In this document: positions 6,443 to 14,438 of the stretch, piece by piece | Position numbering within the stretch: position 1 is the stretch's first letter | How the letters are laid out: each line of letters begins with the position of its first letter | Assembly: GCA_050736615.1 (NCBI GenBank) | Contig: JBOHWL010000114.1 | Coordinates: forward strand, 1-19,773 | Length of the DNA stretch: 19,773 bases | From: JBOHWJ01 sp050736615 | GTDB lineage: Bacteria > Desulfobacterota > Binatia > Binatales > Binataceae | Direction of reading: 5' to 3' | Made by a program: the position numbers and the translations under genes | The notes under the pieces: model-generated | Databases searched by the model: none | Told to the model about the DNA's origin: nothing | Seen by the model: the letters and a program-made list of their open reading frames with translations, nothing else

Positions 6443-7261
6443 TCAGTCGATTGCTTTTACCGCCGCGAGCGTGATCTGCGGTACGTAAAAGCCTCTGACC
6501 TCGCCGCCGTCGAGCGAAATGCGCAAGGCTTCGGCGAGTGCGGGCGAGGCTTCACGAAACAGGTGTTTCAATTCGTCAACCGCCTCGGGCGGTGTCTTCA
6601 TGCGGGTGGTCCAGGCGGTGAAATCCATCGGTCCGCCATTTTCGTTGTAAAAGTCGAGATGCTCGAAAGTAACGTGCAAGCCGGCATCCTTGACCATCGC
6701 ACGCCATTGTGACGGCGAGTAGTTGCGCACGTGCGAGGGATCGCGCAGACGCTCGATACGATCATAGGCGCGGTCCAGTTCAATATCCTCGAAACCGCGG
6801 CTGTCCACGATCACAATCCGGCCGTTCGGTTTGATGACCCGCGCCATTTCGGCGATCGCGCGGCGCACGTCGGCGAAATGATGCGGCGCCTGGCGCACCG
6901 TTACGATTTCGAAAGAGTCGTCGTCAAACGGCAAATGTTCCGCCGCGCCCTGACGGATGACGAGGTTGGTTATTCCGCGCGCGGCGGCGTTGCGCGCGGT
7001 TTCCTCCAGCATCTGCGGCGTGAGGTCGTATGCAACCACTTGCGCCACATGCGGCGCCAGCGCCATCGCCGTATGGCCCGCGCCGGTGGCAATATCCAGC
7101 GCTTGGTCGTGAGCTTCGGGCCGCGCCAGCTCGACCACCCGCGCCAGCATTTGCGCATCGCTATGGCCCGCACTGGTGCTGTAGGCCGCGGCGGCGGAGC
7201 CGAATTGCGCTTGCACGCGTTGATGAGCGATGGTTTCGACGGTATTCCGCTCGCTTGCCAT
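6443..7261 (-). CDS. Class I SAM-dependent methyltransferase (UbiE/Methyltransf_11 type)
   Basis: A 272-residue methyltransferase if started at MASERNTVET. The SAM-binding motif I is LDIATGAGHTA (55-65), with the acidic D79 ending strand 2 and PFDDDSFEIVTVRQAPHHF (111-129) as motifs II/III. It reads like the ubiquinone/menaquinone or small-molecule methyltransferase group but lacks anything that fixes the acceptor. The open frame reaches 7345, overlapping the upstream LOG gene. The ATG at 7261, or the one 9 nt earlier at 7270, is favoured because GGGCGGGGG lies just upstream and similarity begins there. It lies between the isomerase-like gene and the LOG-family gene on one strand, probably one transcription unit. 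Confidence 0.88.
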   Translation of the reverse strand: MASERNTVETIAHQRVQAQFGSAAAAYSTSAGHSDAQMLARVVELARPEAHDQALDIATGAGHTAMALAPHVAQVVAYDLTPQMLEETARNAAARGITNLVIRQGAAEHLPFDDDSFEIVTVRQAPHHFADVRRAIAEMARVIKPNGRIVIVDSRGFEDIELDRAYDRIERLRDPSHVRNYSPSQWRAMVKDAGLHVTFEHLDFYNENGGPMDFTAWTTRMKTPPEAVDELKHLFREASPALAEALRISLDGGEVRGFYVPQITLAAVKAID

Positions 7262-7338
7262 GGTTATCATCCCCCGCCCGGCGTGAATGAAGCGCCGCCT
7301 GTTGCCGCGCGCGGTTTCAAACGGGCGGCTTTTGCATA

Positions 7339-8103
7339 TCAGCAATCGCCGCGCGGGTGCAATTGACCCAGTCCAAAATGCGCGCGGATGATTTCCACGG
7401 CCTCATCGGGCGTATCCACCAAGGTGAGCGGATCAAACAAATGCGGCGCGGGCACCAGGCTTTTCGCCAACTCATCGCGGATGGCGCGCCATGGCCGTCC
7501 ACATAGTATCAGCGGCCGCTTGGGCATCATGCCCAGCAGAATTTCCTGCCAGGTGAACGTCACTTCGGCCAGCGTCCCGTTGCCGCCATGCATCGCGATA
7601 TAGCCGTCGGCGCGATCGACCAGCCAGCCGAAACGTTCATAGAAACTGGCGGTATGGATTTCGTCCATCACGTAACGGTTGACGCGATCCTGAAAACGCC
7701 GCATCGTGACACCGATCACGTGTGCGCCGGCCCGATGAGCGCCGCGGCTCACCGCTTCCATCACGCCCGTGTAACCGCCGGTCATGACATCGCAACCCGC
7801 CGCGCCAAGCAATTCGCCCATATGCACGCCGGCCGCGTAGAGTTCGTCGTCGCGGTGCGGCCGCGCGCTGCCAAATACCGAAATCAACGGGCGGCGGCGG
7901 TAGGCCGGCGCACCCTCCCAGATATGATGCGCCGGTGCGTCGTTACGGCGCACTCCGTTGCCACGCGCGCGGCCGTGGCCGTTGGAGGAATGAGCATCCG
8001 GGCTCCAATCAGCGCCGAATCCGGCTCCCGTATCGGAACCCTGGCGATGATTGTGCGATGGGCCGGAAGAGCCGGCCCCCTGATTGTGTTTCACCTTCTT
8101 CAT
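7339..8103 (-). CDS. LOG/TIGR00730-family protein with a polar N-terminal extension
   Basis: A 254-residue protein whose residues 72-250 form a Rossmann-type LOG domain: ISVFGSARPHRDDELYAAG (74-92), MTGGYTGVMEAVSRGAHRAG (107-126) and MHGGNGTLAEVTFTWQEIL (171-189). Known LOG enzymes release the base from nucleoside 5'-monophosphates (cytokinin activation in plants, nucleotide hydrolysis in bacteria), using the PGGxGTxxE motif. Here the Pro is His (HGGNGTLAE), with the Gly-rich turn and Glu kept. The first about 70 residues are rich in Gly, Ser, His, Arg and Asn and look disordered; they are not part of the usual family. The start ATG at 8103 has a weak ribosome site, so a later start is possible, but no internal Met lies before the domain. 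It is divergent from tpx and upstream of the methyltransferase. Confidence 0.82.
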   Translation of the reverse strand: MKKVKHNQGAGSSGPSHNHRQGSDTGAGFGADWSPDAHSSNGHGRARGNGVRRNDAPAHHIWEGAPAYRRRPLISVFGSARPHRDDELYAAGVHMGELLGAAGCDVMTGGYTGVMEAVSRGAHRAGAHVIGVTMRRFQDRVNRYVMDEIHTASFYERFGWLVDRADGYIAMHGGNGTLAEVTFTWQEILLGMMPKRPLILCGRPWRAIRDELAKSLVPAPHLFDPLTLVDTPDEAVEIIRAHFGLGQLHPRGDC

Positions 8104-8309
8104 GATTATTCCGCGTCAACGAGTGGCAATTGCTTGAGTTGAGCGGCCGCCGCACCTTTCGATTATATGCCTTCAGCGCGCGCCGGTCAGCCCAATCGCG
8201 ATGGCGCGGCGTGTGCTCGCCAAGGGCATTTGTGTTTACCGCGTCGTGCGGAGCGGTTAGAGTCAAGGACCCGAGGTTTCAATTCCCCATTCGATAAGGA
8301 GAGTGTGCC

Positions 8310-8831
8310 ATGGCGGAAGAACGCAAAGGCGCCGTGACGATGCGCGGTAACCCGATGACGCTGGTGGGGCCCGAACTAAAATCCGGTCAGCAGGCTCCCA
8401 ATGCCACGCTGGTGGGCCAGGGACTCAAGCCGGTTTCGCTCGACGATTATAAGGGCAAGGTCAGCATTATCGCCGCCGTGCCCTCGCTGGATACTCCCGT
8501 ATGCGACGCCGAGACCCGCCGTTTCAATGAGGAAGCCGCCAAACTGCCCGGCGGCGTGCAAGTGGTGACCGTTTCGATGGACCTGCCGTTTGCGCAGGCT
8601 CGCTGGTGCGGCGCCGCCGGAGTTGACAAAGTGGTCACGTTGAGCGACTGGCGCAGTGCGGAATTCGGCCAGCGCTACGGTGCGCTGATCAAGGAATTGC
8701 ACCTGCTCGCGCGGGCGGTTTTCGTAGTCGATAAAAGCGGCAAGCTGGTTCACGTTGAATATGTCAAGGAAGTGGCCGAGCAGCCGAATTTCGAGGCCGC
8801 GCTAGCCGCCGCCCGCAAGGCTGCGGCCTGA
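8310..8831 (+). CDS. tpx: Thiol peroxidase Tpx (atypical 2-Cys peroxiredoxin)
   Basis: A complete 173-residue Tpx that reduces hydrogen and organic peroxides using thioredoxin. The peroxidatic Cys is C65 in PSLDTPVCDAETRRFNEEA, the Tpx signature with the catalytic Thr two residues before, and the resolving Cys is C100 (ARWCGAAGV), matching the C61/C95 arrangement of E. coli Tpx. The conserved Arg is in LLARAVFVVDKSGK. An AAGGAG ribosome site (8296-8301) lies about 8 nt before the ATG. There is no signal peptide, so it is cytoplasmic. The gene leads into bluB after 45 nt on the same strand, so co-transcription with the cobalamin genes is possible though not shown. The 206-bp upstream gap shared with the LOG gene holds no clear riboswitch. 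Confidence 0.95.
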   Translation: MAEERKGAVTMRGNPMTLVGPELKSGQQAPNATLVGQGLKPVSLDDYKGKVSIIAAVPSLDTPVCDAETRRFNEEAAKLPGGVQVVTVSMDLPFAQARWCGAAGVDKVVTLSDWRSAEFGQRYGALIKELHLLARAVFVVDKSGKLVHVEYVKEVAEQPNFEAALAAARKAAA

Positions 8832-8876
8832 GTGTGAACGGCGCGGCGGCGCGGGCCGGGCAATAAGAGATTCGCC

Positions 8877-9674
8877 TTGACTCCGGCGTTCGAGAGCGCG
8901 ATTGGGCAGCGGCGCGGAGCGTTCCAGGTGGAACTCCAGCGCGGGGTTTACGAAGCGATCTTCCGCCGCCGTGATATCCGTGAATTTCTCCCCGACGACG
9001 TCCCCGATGAGGTGCTGGCGCGCGTGCTCGTCGCCGCTCATCATGCGGCCAGCGTGGGCTTCACGCAGCCATGGGACTTCATTGTGGTGCGCGACCGCGC
9101 GCGCCGTCACGAGGTGCGGCGTGTCTTCGAGCAAGAGCGGCGCAAGAACGCCGAGCAGTTCAGCGGGGCGCGGCGCGATAAATTCCTTTCGCTGAAGCTC
9201 GAAGGAATTCTCGAAGCGCCGCTCAACCTGATTGTTACCTGCAAGCCCGAGCGCTTCGGACCCGGCGTACTGGGCAAGGTCAGCATCACCGACGTGGAGG
9301 TATATTCGGTCTGTCTGGCGGTGGGCAATTTGTGGCTGGCGGCGCGCGCGGAGGGCCTCGGCGTCGGCTGGGTCAGCATCGTGCGCAACGAGGAGCTCCA
9401 TCGTATCTTCGGGATCCCGGCGGATGTTATCCCGATTGCCTATCTTTGTGTCGGCTATCCCGTGACGTTCCCGCCGCAGCCGCTGCTCGAGAGCGCACAA
9501 TGGGCGGCGCGGCTGCCGCCGGGCCAGTTGCTCCACTTCGATTCCTGGGATAACGCGACAGAGCCGAACGGGCACGTCGCCGAACTGGTGCGGGATGCGC
9601 GTATCTGGCGCGGCTTGTTGCCGTCTTCCATCGATGCGGCGATGGAACCGAAGAAAGATGGCGACGCCTCCTGA
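8877..9674 (+). CDS. bluB: 5,6-dimethylbenzimidazole synthase BluB
   Basis: A 265-residue flavin destructase of the nitroreductase fold. It breaks down reduced FMN with O2 to make 5,6-dimethylbenzimidazole (DMB), the lower ligand of vitamin B12. Signature blocks are RRDIREFLPDDVPDEVL (31-47), AAHHAASVGFTQPWDFIVV (53-71) and NLWLAARAEGLGVGWVSI (151-168). D33 and S167 line up with the Asp and Ser needed by the Sinorhizobium enzyme. The C-terminal about 45 residues (DSWDNATEPNGHVAELVRDA onward) extend past the core. The start is a TTG at 8877 with an upstream AAGAGA; there is no suitable ATG before the conserved region. Because the reaction needs O2, it marks an aerobic or microaerobic host. It opens the cobalamin block and is followed by cbiZ after 18 nt. 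Confidence 0.94.
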   Translation: MTPAFESAIGQRRGAFQVELQRGVYEAIFRRRDIREFLPDDVPDEVLARVLVAAHHAASVGFTQPWDFIVVRDRARRHEVRRVFEQERRKNAEQFSGARRDKFLSLKLEGILEAPLNLIVTCKPERFGPGVLGKVSITDVEVYSVCLAVGNLWLAARAEGLGVGWVSIVRNEELHRIFGIPADVIPIAYLCVGYPVTFPPQPLLESAQWAARLPPGQLLHFDSWDNATEPNGHVAELVRDARIWRGLLPSSIDAAMEPKKDGDAS

Positions 9675-9692
9675 GTCGATGGCGTCGCCCGC

Positions 9693-10409
9693 ATGATCGC
9701 GCCGCGTATCGGCGCGGGCGCGTCGTATCCGTGCCGCGCGATTATCCGTGAGCCTTGGCGCTGGCGCCTGATTGCACGGCGCACGCTCGCGGTGGAATTG
9801 CCCCAACCGTACCTCGTTCTCGGCTGGGCGCCGCTCAACGGCGGGTTCAGGCGCGCCCGCGTCATGCTGAATCATCAGGTGGCGCTTGACGATCGCGCCG
9901 CCACCGAAGCGCCGCGCGCGTACTTGGCACATCTGGCGCGCACGCTGGGTTATCAACCGCGCGATACGGTCGCGATGATGACCGGTGCGGAAATGGCGCG
10001 CCTGGGAACCGCGAAGCGCGCCCGCGATGGCCTGCTGGCCAGGGCATGGTGCAGCGCGGGATGCAGTAATGCGCTGCGCGTCGGGGATCGCGCCACAGCC
10101 GCGACGCCGTTACCCGGCACGATCAATCTGATCGTCGCGCTAGACCGTTCATTGTCCACGGCGGCGCTGGCGGAAGCGTTGCAAATCGCGGTGGAAGCCC
10201 GGGTGGCCGCGATGATGGCGGCGGGCGTAACGAGTGTGCGCTCCAGGCGGCCCGCTACCGGCACCGGCACCGATTGCGTGATGATTGCGGCGCCCGCGAG
10301 CACTTCCGGCGCGATCCAATACTGCGGCAAGCATACCGTGGCGGGCGAGCTTATCGGCCGCGCGGCGATGCGCGGTTGCATCCGGGCGCTCGCACGGCGC
10401 ACGTTATAA
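9693..10409 (+). CDS. cbiZ: Adenosylcobinamide amidohydrolase CbiZ
   Basis: A 238-residue amidohydrolase that cuts the aminopropanol arm off adenosylcobinamide to give adenosylcobyric acid, the substrate of CbiB. The family blocks are LNGGFRRARVMLNHQV (48-63), LSTAALAEALQIAVEARVAA (154-173), RPATGTGTDCVMIAAP (186-201) and YCGKHTVAGELIGRA (210-224). In Rhodobacter sphaeroides CbiZ also attacks pseudocobalamin, which lets the cell swap an adenine lower ligand for DMB. The neighbours here, bluB and all late-assembly genes, fit that use. The start ATG at 9693 lies 18 nt after the bluB stop; the ribosome site is weak, so coupling to bluB translation is likely. The first about 20 residues look less conserved. 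Confidence 0.93.
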   Translation: MIAPRIGAGASYPCRAIIREPWRWRLIARRTLAVELPQPYLVLGWAPLNGGFRRARVMLNHQVALDDRAATEAPRAYLAHLARTLGYQPRDTVAMMTGAEMARLGTAKRARDGLLARAWCSAGCSNALRVGDRATAATPLPGTINLIVALDRSLSTAALAEALQIAVEARVAAMMAAGVTSVRSRRPATGTGTDCVMIAAPASTSGAIQYCGKHTVAGELIGRAAMRGCIRALARRTL

Positions 10410-10427
10410 ATTTACGGAAAGTGGTGT

Positions 10428-11402
10428 ATGGACGCGGCGATTTTCATGCCGGCATGGCTAATCCTGCTGGCGCTGGTACTCGATCTTGTCCTCGGAGACC
10501 CATCGTGGCTGCCGCATCCGGTGCGCTTCATTGGCGCCGCGATCGCGGCCGGTGAACGACGGCTGCGGACCGGTTATGCGCGGCTTGATTTGCGCAACGG
10601 CACGATGCTTGCGCTCGGCGTGATTGCCTTATCGGCGGCTTGCGTGTGGATCGTACTTGCGGTGATAGGCGTCGCCGGATGGTGGCTATCGGCGCTAGCG
10701 GGATTGCTGGTCGCGTGGACCACGCTGGCCGCGCGCGGACTCGACCGCGCCGCATTCGGGGTTCAGGCCGCGCTCAGTTGCGGCGACGAGGCGGGCGCGC
10801 GTCGCGCACTGCCGGCTTTAGTCGGTCGGGATCCCGAAGCTTTGAACCGCAACGGCATGATTTGCGCCACCGTCGAATCGGTCGCGGAGAATTGCTCGGA
10901 CGGGATTATCGCGCCGCTGCTGTTCCTGTTCGTGGGTGGGCCGGTGGCCGCGATGGCGTACAAAGCCGCTAATACCCTCGACTCGATGATCGGTTACACC
11001 ACTACGCGCTATTACTATTTCGGCCGCGCCGCCGCCCGGATCGACGATGTGCTGAATTACATTCCGGCCCGGCTCACGGCGCTGTGCCTGATCGCCGCCG
11101 CCGCGCTGGTTTTCGGGCGCGCGCATAAAGCGTACGTATCCTGTCGCGCGGACGCCCAGGTGCATCGCAGCCGCAACGCCGGTTATCCTGAAGCGGCAAT
11201 GGCCGGCGCGCTCGGTATTCAGCTCGGCGGGGATGCGGTCTACGAGGGCGAAGTCGAGCGGCGTGGCTTGATGGGAATCCCGGAACGCGAACCGGCCGTC
11301 GCCGACATTCTCCGCGCGCGCATTATGATGTGGACGGCGCTGACGCTCGCCTTTGTGGCTCTGACTATTGCGCGGCTTGCGATTGCCGCGCTGATCGCAT
11401 GA
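10428..11402 (+). CDS. cbiB: Adenosylcobinamide-phosphate synthase CbiB
   Basis: A 324-residue integral membrane enzyme that joins (R)-1-aminopropanol phosphate (or aminopropanol) to adenosylcobyric acid. It has the N-terminal LVLGDPSWLPHPVRFIG block, several hydrophobic membrane segments (about residues 6-22, 60-95, 165-180, 220-240 and 300-322), and the conserved ATVESVAENCSDGIIAPL and YKAANTLDSMIGYTTTRY. The later block is SRNAGYPEAAMAGALGIQLG. The usual ENTSDG reads ENCSDG here. GGAAAG precedes the ATG. It begins 18 nt after cbiZ, so the product of CbiZ can be passed to CbiB. Called cobD in the aerobic-pathway naming; cbiB is used here to keep it apart from the decarboxylase next door. 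Confidence 0.95.
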   Translation: MDAAIFMPAWLILLALVLDLVLGDPSWLPHPVRFIGAAIAAGERRLRTGYARLDLRNGTMLALGVIALSAACVWIVLAVIGVAGWWLSALAGLLVAWTTLAARGLDRAAFGVQAALSCGDEAGARRALPALVGRDPEALNRNGMICATVESVAENCSDGIIAPLLFLFVGGPVAAMAYKAANTLDSMIGYTTTRYYYFGRAAARIDDVLNYIPARLTALCLIAAAALVFGRAHKAYVSCRADAQVHRSRNAGYPEAAMAGALGIQLGGDAVYEGEVERRGLMGIPEREPAVADILRARIMMWTALTLAFVALTIARLAIAALIA

Positions 11403-11475
11403 GCGCCGTATTGGCGATTACACGCGCGCCGGGGACCCACCCATGCGCGGCCGCCTCAGCCGCCAACCCTGACAC

Positions 11476-12570
11476 ATGCCAATGAGGACGCGGCCGCCGG
11501 CACTAACGCCTATCCCGGCCGATTCGACCCATGGCGGCGACGCTCCGGCCGGCATGCTCGATTTCAGTGTGAGTCTCAATCCGTTGGGACCGCCGCCGGC
11601 GGCCTTCACCGCATATCGCGCCGCGATGGAGGCGATTACGAACTATCCGCCGCCCTATCCGTCGCGGCTGGCGGCGGCCATCGCGCAATGGGCGGGTGTG
11701 GCGGCGGCCAACGTGCTGGTTGGCAACGGTTCAACCCAGTTGATCCATTTGCTGGCGCGAACACTCGCGGCGCCGGCGATGCACGTGGTCATTCCAACTT
11801 TCAGCGAGATCGCCAACGCGATCGTGATTGCGGGGAAAACGCCCTATGCAATCGGGCTTGATGGCCCTGACTTTGCGCTCACGGAAAATCGGGTCGCCGC
11901 CGCTCTGGCGCGTCTGGCCGCGCCGGTTTTCCTCGGCCGGCCGAACAGTCCGACCGGCTCGATGCTCTCATTGGAGCAAGCGCGCGCGATCGTGCGGATC
12001 TGCCGCCGTTTCAAGGTTTACTGCGTCTTCGACGAAGCTTTCATTGATTTCGTCGAAGGCGGGCAGTCATGCGCGCCGCTCCTGCGATCTTTGCCGAATC
12101 TCATTATCCTGCGCTCGCTAACCAAGGTCTTTTCGATTGCGGGACTCCGGCTCGGATTTATAATAGCGGAAGAAGAGCTTGTCAGCGCGATGCGCGCGCG
12201 GCTCGAACCCTGGTCGGTAAACGCTATCGCCGAACGGGTCGCGATCGCATGTCTGGAGCAGGCGGACGAGTTTATTGCTCGCACGCAAGCGTTTATCTCC
12301 GCCGAGCGGGCGCGCATGGTGACGCGGCTGCGCGCCTTGAACTTGCGCATGATACCCTCGGCTGCCAACTTCCTGATGCTCGAGTTGCGCCGGGACGACG
12401 AGGTTAACGCGGATGCTTTTGCCGCCTTCATGATGGGCCGAGGGATCTTTGTGCGTGATTTGCGCCGGCTGCCCGGCTGTATGCCCGGCATGTTCCGTAT
12501 CGGCATTCGGACACGGGCGGATAACGAGCTGCTGCTCGCCGCGGTTGAAGTTTGGGCCAACGTGCGATGA
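11476..12570 (+). CDS. cobD: Threonine-phosphate decarboxylase CobD (PLP aminotransferase fold)
   Basis: A 364-residue fold-type I PLP enzyme. It decarboxylates L-threonine phosphate to (R)-1-aminopropan-2-ol phosphate, the arm used by CbiB. It is related to HisC, but the setting between cbiB and cobT decides the call. The start has HGGDAPAGMLDFSVSLNPLG (19-38). NGSTQLIHLLAR (84-95) is the phosphate-binding turn, and RPNSPTG carries the Asn at 157. FDEAFIDF has the PLP-binding D186, and the Schiff-base Lys is K217 (LRSLTKVFSIAGLRLG). An in-frame stop at 11470-11472 fixes the start to 11476 or just after. A 73-nt gap separates it from cbiB with no clear ribosome site. Its stop overlaps the cobT start (ATGA), showing translational coupling. 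Confidence 0.92.
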   Translation: MPMRTRPPALTPIPADSTHGGDAPAGMLDFSVSLNPLGPPPAAFTAYRAAMEAITNYPPPYPSRLAAAIAQWAGVAAANVLVGNGSTQLIHLLARTLAAPAMHVVIPTFSEIANAIVIAGKTPYAIGLDGPDFALTENRVAAALARLAAPVFLGRPNSPTGSMLSLEQARAIVRICRRFKVYCVFDEAFIDFVEGGQSCAPLLRSLPNLIILRSLTKVFSIAGLRLGFIIAEEELVSAMRARLEPWSVNAIAERVAIACLEQADEFIARTQAFISAERARMVTRLRALNLRMIPSAANFLMLELRRDDEVNADAFAAFMMGRGIFVRDLRRLPGCMPGMFRIGIRTRADNELLLAAVEVWANVR

Positions 12571-13631
12571 GACTGTTTGACGAGGCGCTCGCCGCGATTA
12601 CGGCGCCGGACCATCGCGCAGGCGAAGCCGCCGCCCATCGGCTCGACAGGCTCACCAAACCGCAAGGGAGTCTCGGCTATCTTGAGGAAATCGTGCGTCG
12701 TTTCGCCGCAATTCGGCACGATCCGGCCGCGCATTACGGCCGCGGCGCGCTGACCGTGTTTGTCGCCGATCATGGCGTTGCCGATGCTGGCGTGAGCGCT
12801 TATCCCAAGGCCGTGACGATCGAGATGCTGCGCAATATCGCGGCGGGCGGCGCCGCAATTAGCGTAATGGCGCGCCGTTTCGGCTTCGATCTGATCGTCA
12901 CTGATATGGGAGTCGCATGCGACACTAGCGTCGATTCCATCCCAGGCGTGCATTATCAACGTGTGGCCGCGGGCACGCGCAATTTTCTCGAGGCCCCGGC
13001 GATGTCATCACCGCAGGCGCGACAGGCGCTTGAAAGCGGGATCAAGATCGCGCAAGAAGCGATCGCGGCGGGAGCTACGCTCATCGGCGTCGGTGAAATG
13101 GGCATCGGCAACAGCACGAGCGCCGCCGCGTTGTTATCGGCGATGACCGGGCTCGCACCCGCGCTGATTGCCGGCCGCGGCACGGGCGTTGATGACGCTG
13201 GCTTGCGCCACAAACTCGAGGTGATTGAAGCGGGGCTTGCGCGCCATCACGCGGCGCTCGGTGAGACGCTCAGCGCACTGGCGGCGTTGGGCGGTTTCGA
13301 AATTGCCGCCATCGCCGGCGTATGCTTGGGCGCCGCCGCCCGCCACGTTCCGGTCGTGATCGACGGTTTTATTGCGACCGCCGCCGCGGCGATTGCCAAC
13401 CGGATGCATCCGGAGTTGCTCAAGCATTTGTTTTTCAGTCATTGTTCGGCGGAAGGCGGCCACCGCCTCACACTTGAAACGCTCGGCGCGCGCCCGATGC
13501 TCGACCTCGGCATGCGCCTTGGAGAGGGCACCGGCGCCGCGCTGGCGATGAATCTGATCGAAACGGCGCTCGCGCTCTATCATGAAATGGCGACGTTCGA
13601 GACCGCGCAGGTCTCGGGCAGGCTCGGATGA
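12567..13631 (+). CDS. cobT: Nicotinate-nucleotide:DMB phosphoribosyltransferase CobT
   Basis: A 354-residue cytoplasmic enzyme that activates DMB to alpha-ribazole 5'-phosphate using nicotinate mononucleotide. Hallmarks are RLTKPQGSLGYLE (28-40), VFVADHGVADAGVSAYP (64-80), IGVGEMGIGNSTSAAAL (173-189) and MRLGEGTGAALAMNLIE (316-332). E320 corresponds to the catalytic base E317 of Salmonella CobT and E177 to its helper E174. The ATG at 12567 overlaps the cobD stop by ATGA, preferred over the TTG 15 nt upstream. Its own stop overlaps the cobS start in the same way, so cobD-cobT-cobS are tightly coupled. Together with BluB it supplies the activated lower ligand. Confidence 0.96.
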   Translation: MRLFDEALAAITAPDHRAGEAAAHRLDRLTKPQGSLGYLEEIVRRFAAIRHDPAAHYGRGALTVFVADHGVADAGVSAYPKAVTIEMLRNIAAGGAAISVMARRFGFDLIVTDMGVACDTSVDSIPGVHYQRVAAGTRNFLEAPAMSSPQARQALESGIKIAQEAIAAGATLIGVGEMGIGNSTSAAALLSAMTGLAPALIAGRGTGVDDAGLRHKLEVIEAGLARHHAALGETLSALAALGGFEIAAIAGVCLGAAARHVPVVIDGFIATAAAAIANRMHPELLKHLFFSHCSAEGGHRLTLETLGARPMLDLGMRLGEGTGAALAMNLIETALALYHEMATFETAQVSGRLG

Positions 13632-14407
13632 GCGCGCGCGCGCCGCAATCATGGAGTACGGCTGGCGCGCCCGCCTCGTGGATCGTCGAAATTCGGCTGG
13701 CGCTCAGTTTTTTGACCATACTCCCGCTGGCGCCGCGTCGCGCCGCGCCGGAGGCAGTGCCCCGCTCCTTCCGCTGGTTCGCGCTGGCGGGATTTACGAT
13801 CGGCGCCGCGCTGTGCTTCGAGAATTGGCTGCTGGGGCTGGTGTTTGAACGCCTCGTGCGCTCGTCGTTGATCATCCTGTCGCTTGCAATTGTGACGGGC
13901 GCAGTGCATCTGGACGGCCTTGCCGATACCGCCGACGCTTTGGGCGCCGGCCGTGATCGTGCCCGCGCGCTGGAGATCATGCGTGACAGCCGCATCGGCA
14001 GCTTCGGCGCACTTGCGTTAATCTTCGTGCTGGCGCTGAAGGTAGCCGCACTGGCGGCGCTGACCGGCACGGTTCGTTACGCGGCGCTGTGGTTGGCGCC
14101 CGGCTTGGCGCGCTGGGCGATGGTCGCGAGTGCCGACGGCCTTGAATATCTGCGGCCGCGCGGAGCGGGAACATCGTTGCTGGGATTCGACCGGCACGCG
14201 CTCATGGTCGCCTCATTAACGGCGGTGCTGGGCGCTTTGCCCATATTGCTTGCGCCAACCTTGCGCGCCTACGTGGTCGCGGTCGCAATGGTGCTGATAT
14301 TGCGCACGGTTTATCGCCGCTGGCTCGGCGGCATTACCGGCGATTTGCTGGGTGCGGCCGGCGAGTTAATTGAAACCGCGGTGTTGCTGGCGATGTGCGC
14401 CCGCTAA
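13628..14407 (+). CDS. cobS: Adenosylcobinamide-GDP ribazoletransferase CobS (cobalamin synthase)
   Basis: A 259-residue membrane protein that joins alpha-ribazole (phosphate) to adenosylcobinamide-GDP, the last condensation of B12 assembly. Seen are EIRLALSFLTILPLAP (21-36), the metal/substrate motif HLDGLADTADALGAGRDRA (94-112), RDSRIGSFGALAL (119-131) and the C-terminal GGITGDLLGAAGELIETAVL. Several hydrophobic segments lie between them. The ATG at 13628 overlaps the cobT stop. It is the last plus-strand gene of the block and converges with cobU, which makes its GDP-activated substrate, across 31 nt. The alpha-ribazole phosphatase CobC is not in the window. Confidence 0.95.
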   Translation: MSARAPQSWSTAGAPASWIVEIRLALSFLTILPLAPRRAAPEAVPRSFRWFALAGFTIGAALCFENWLLGLVFERLVRSSLIILSLAIVTGAVHLDGLADTADALGAGRDRARALEIMRDSRIGSFGALALIFVLALKVAALAALTGTVRYAALWLAPGLARWAMVASADGLEYLRPRGAGTSLLGFDRHALMVASLTAVLGALPILLAPTLRAYVVAVAMVLILRTVYRRWLGGITGDLLGAAGELIETAVLLAMCAR

Positions 14408-14424
14408 TTTAAATTGGACGCGCC

Positions 14425-14438
14425 GCCGGCACGCCGGC
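14425..14438. terminator. Possible bidirectional terminator between cobS and cobU
   Basis: GCCGG-cacg-CCGGC lies between the convergent stops. It is next to the cobU stop on one side and 17 nt past the cobS stop on the other. On the minus strand it is followed at some distance by the AT-rich aatttaaatt (14407-14416), but there is no proper T-run. The stem is only 5 bp, so this is tentative. Confidence 0.33.

Noticed and set aside
8104..8309. Possible cobalamin riboswitch upstream of tpx
   Set aside because: I looked for the conserved B12-box and core pieces by eye and did not find them; only a covariance search could exclude it fully.
8802..9956. 384-residue open frame on the minus strand
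   Set aside because: Antisense to bluB and the start of cbiZ; composition is Arg-rich with no recognisable domain.
12018..12959. 313-residue open frame on the minus strand
   Set aside because: Antisense to the end of cobD and the start of cobT, which carry catalytic motifs in the plus-strand frames.
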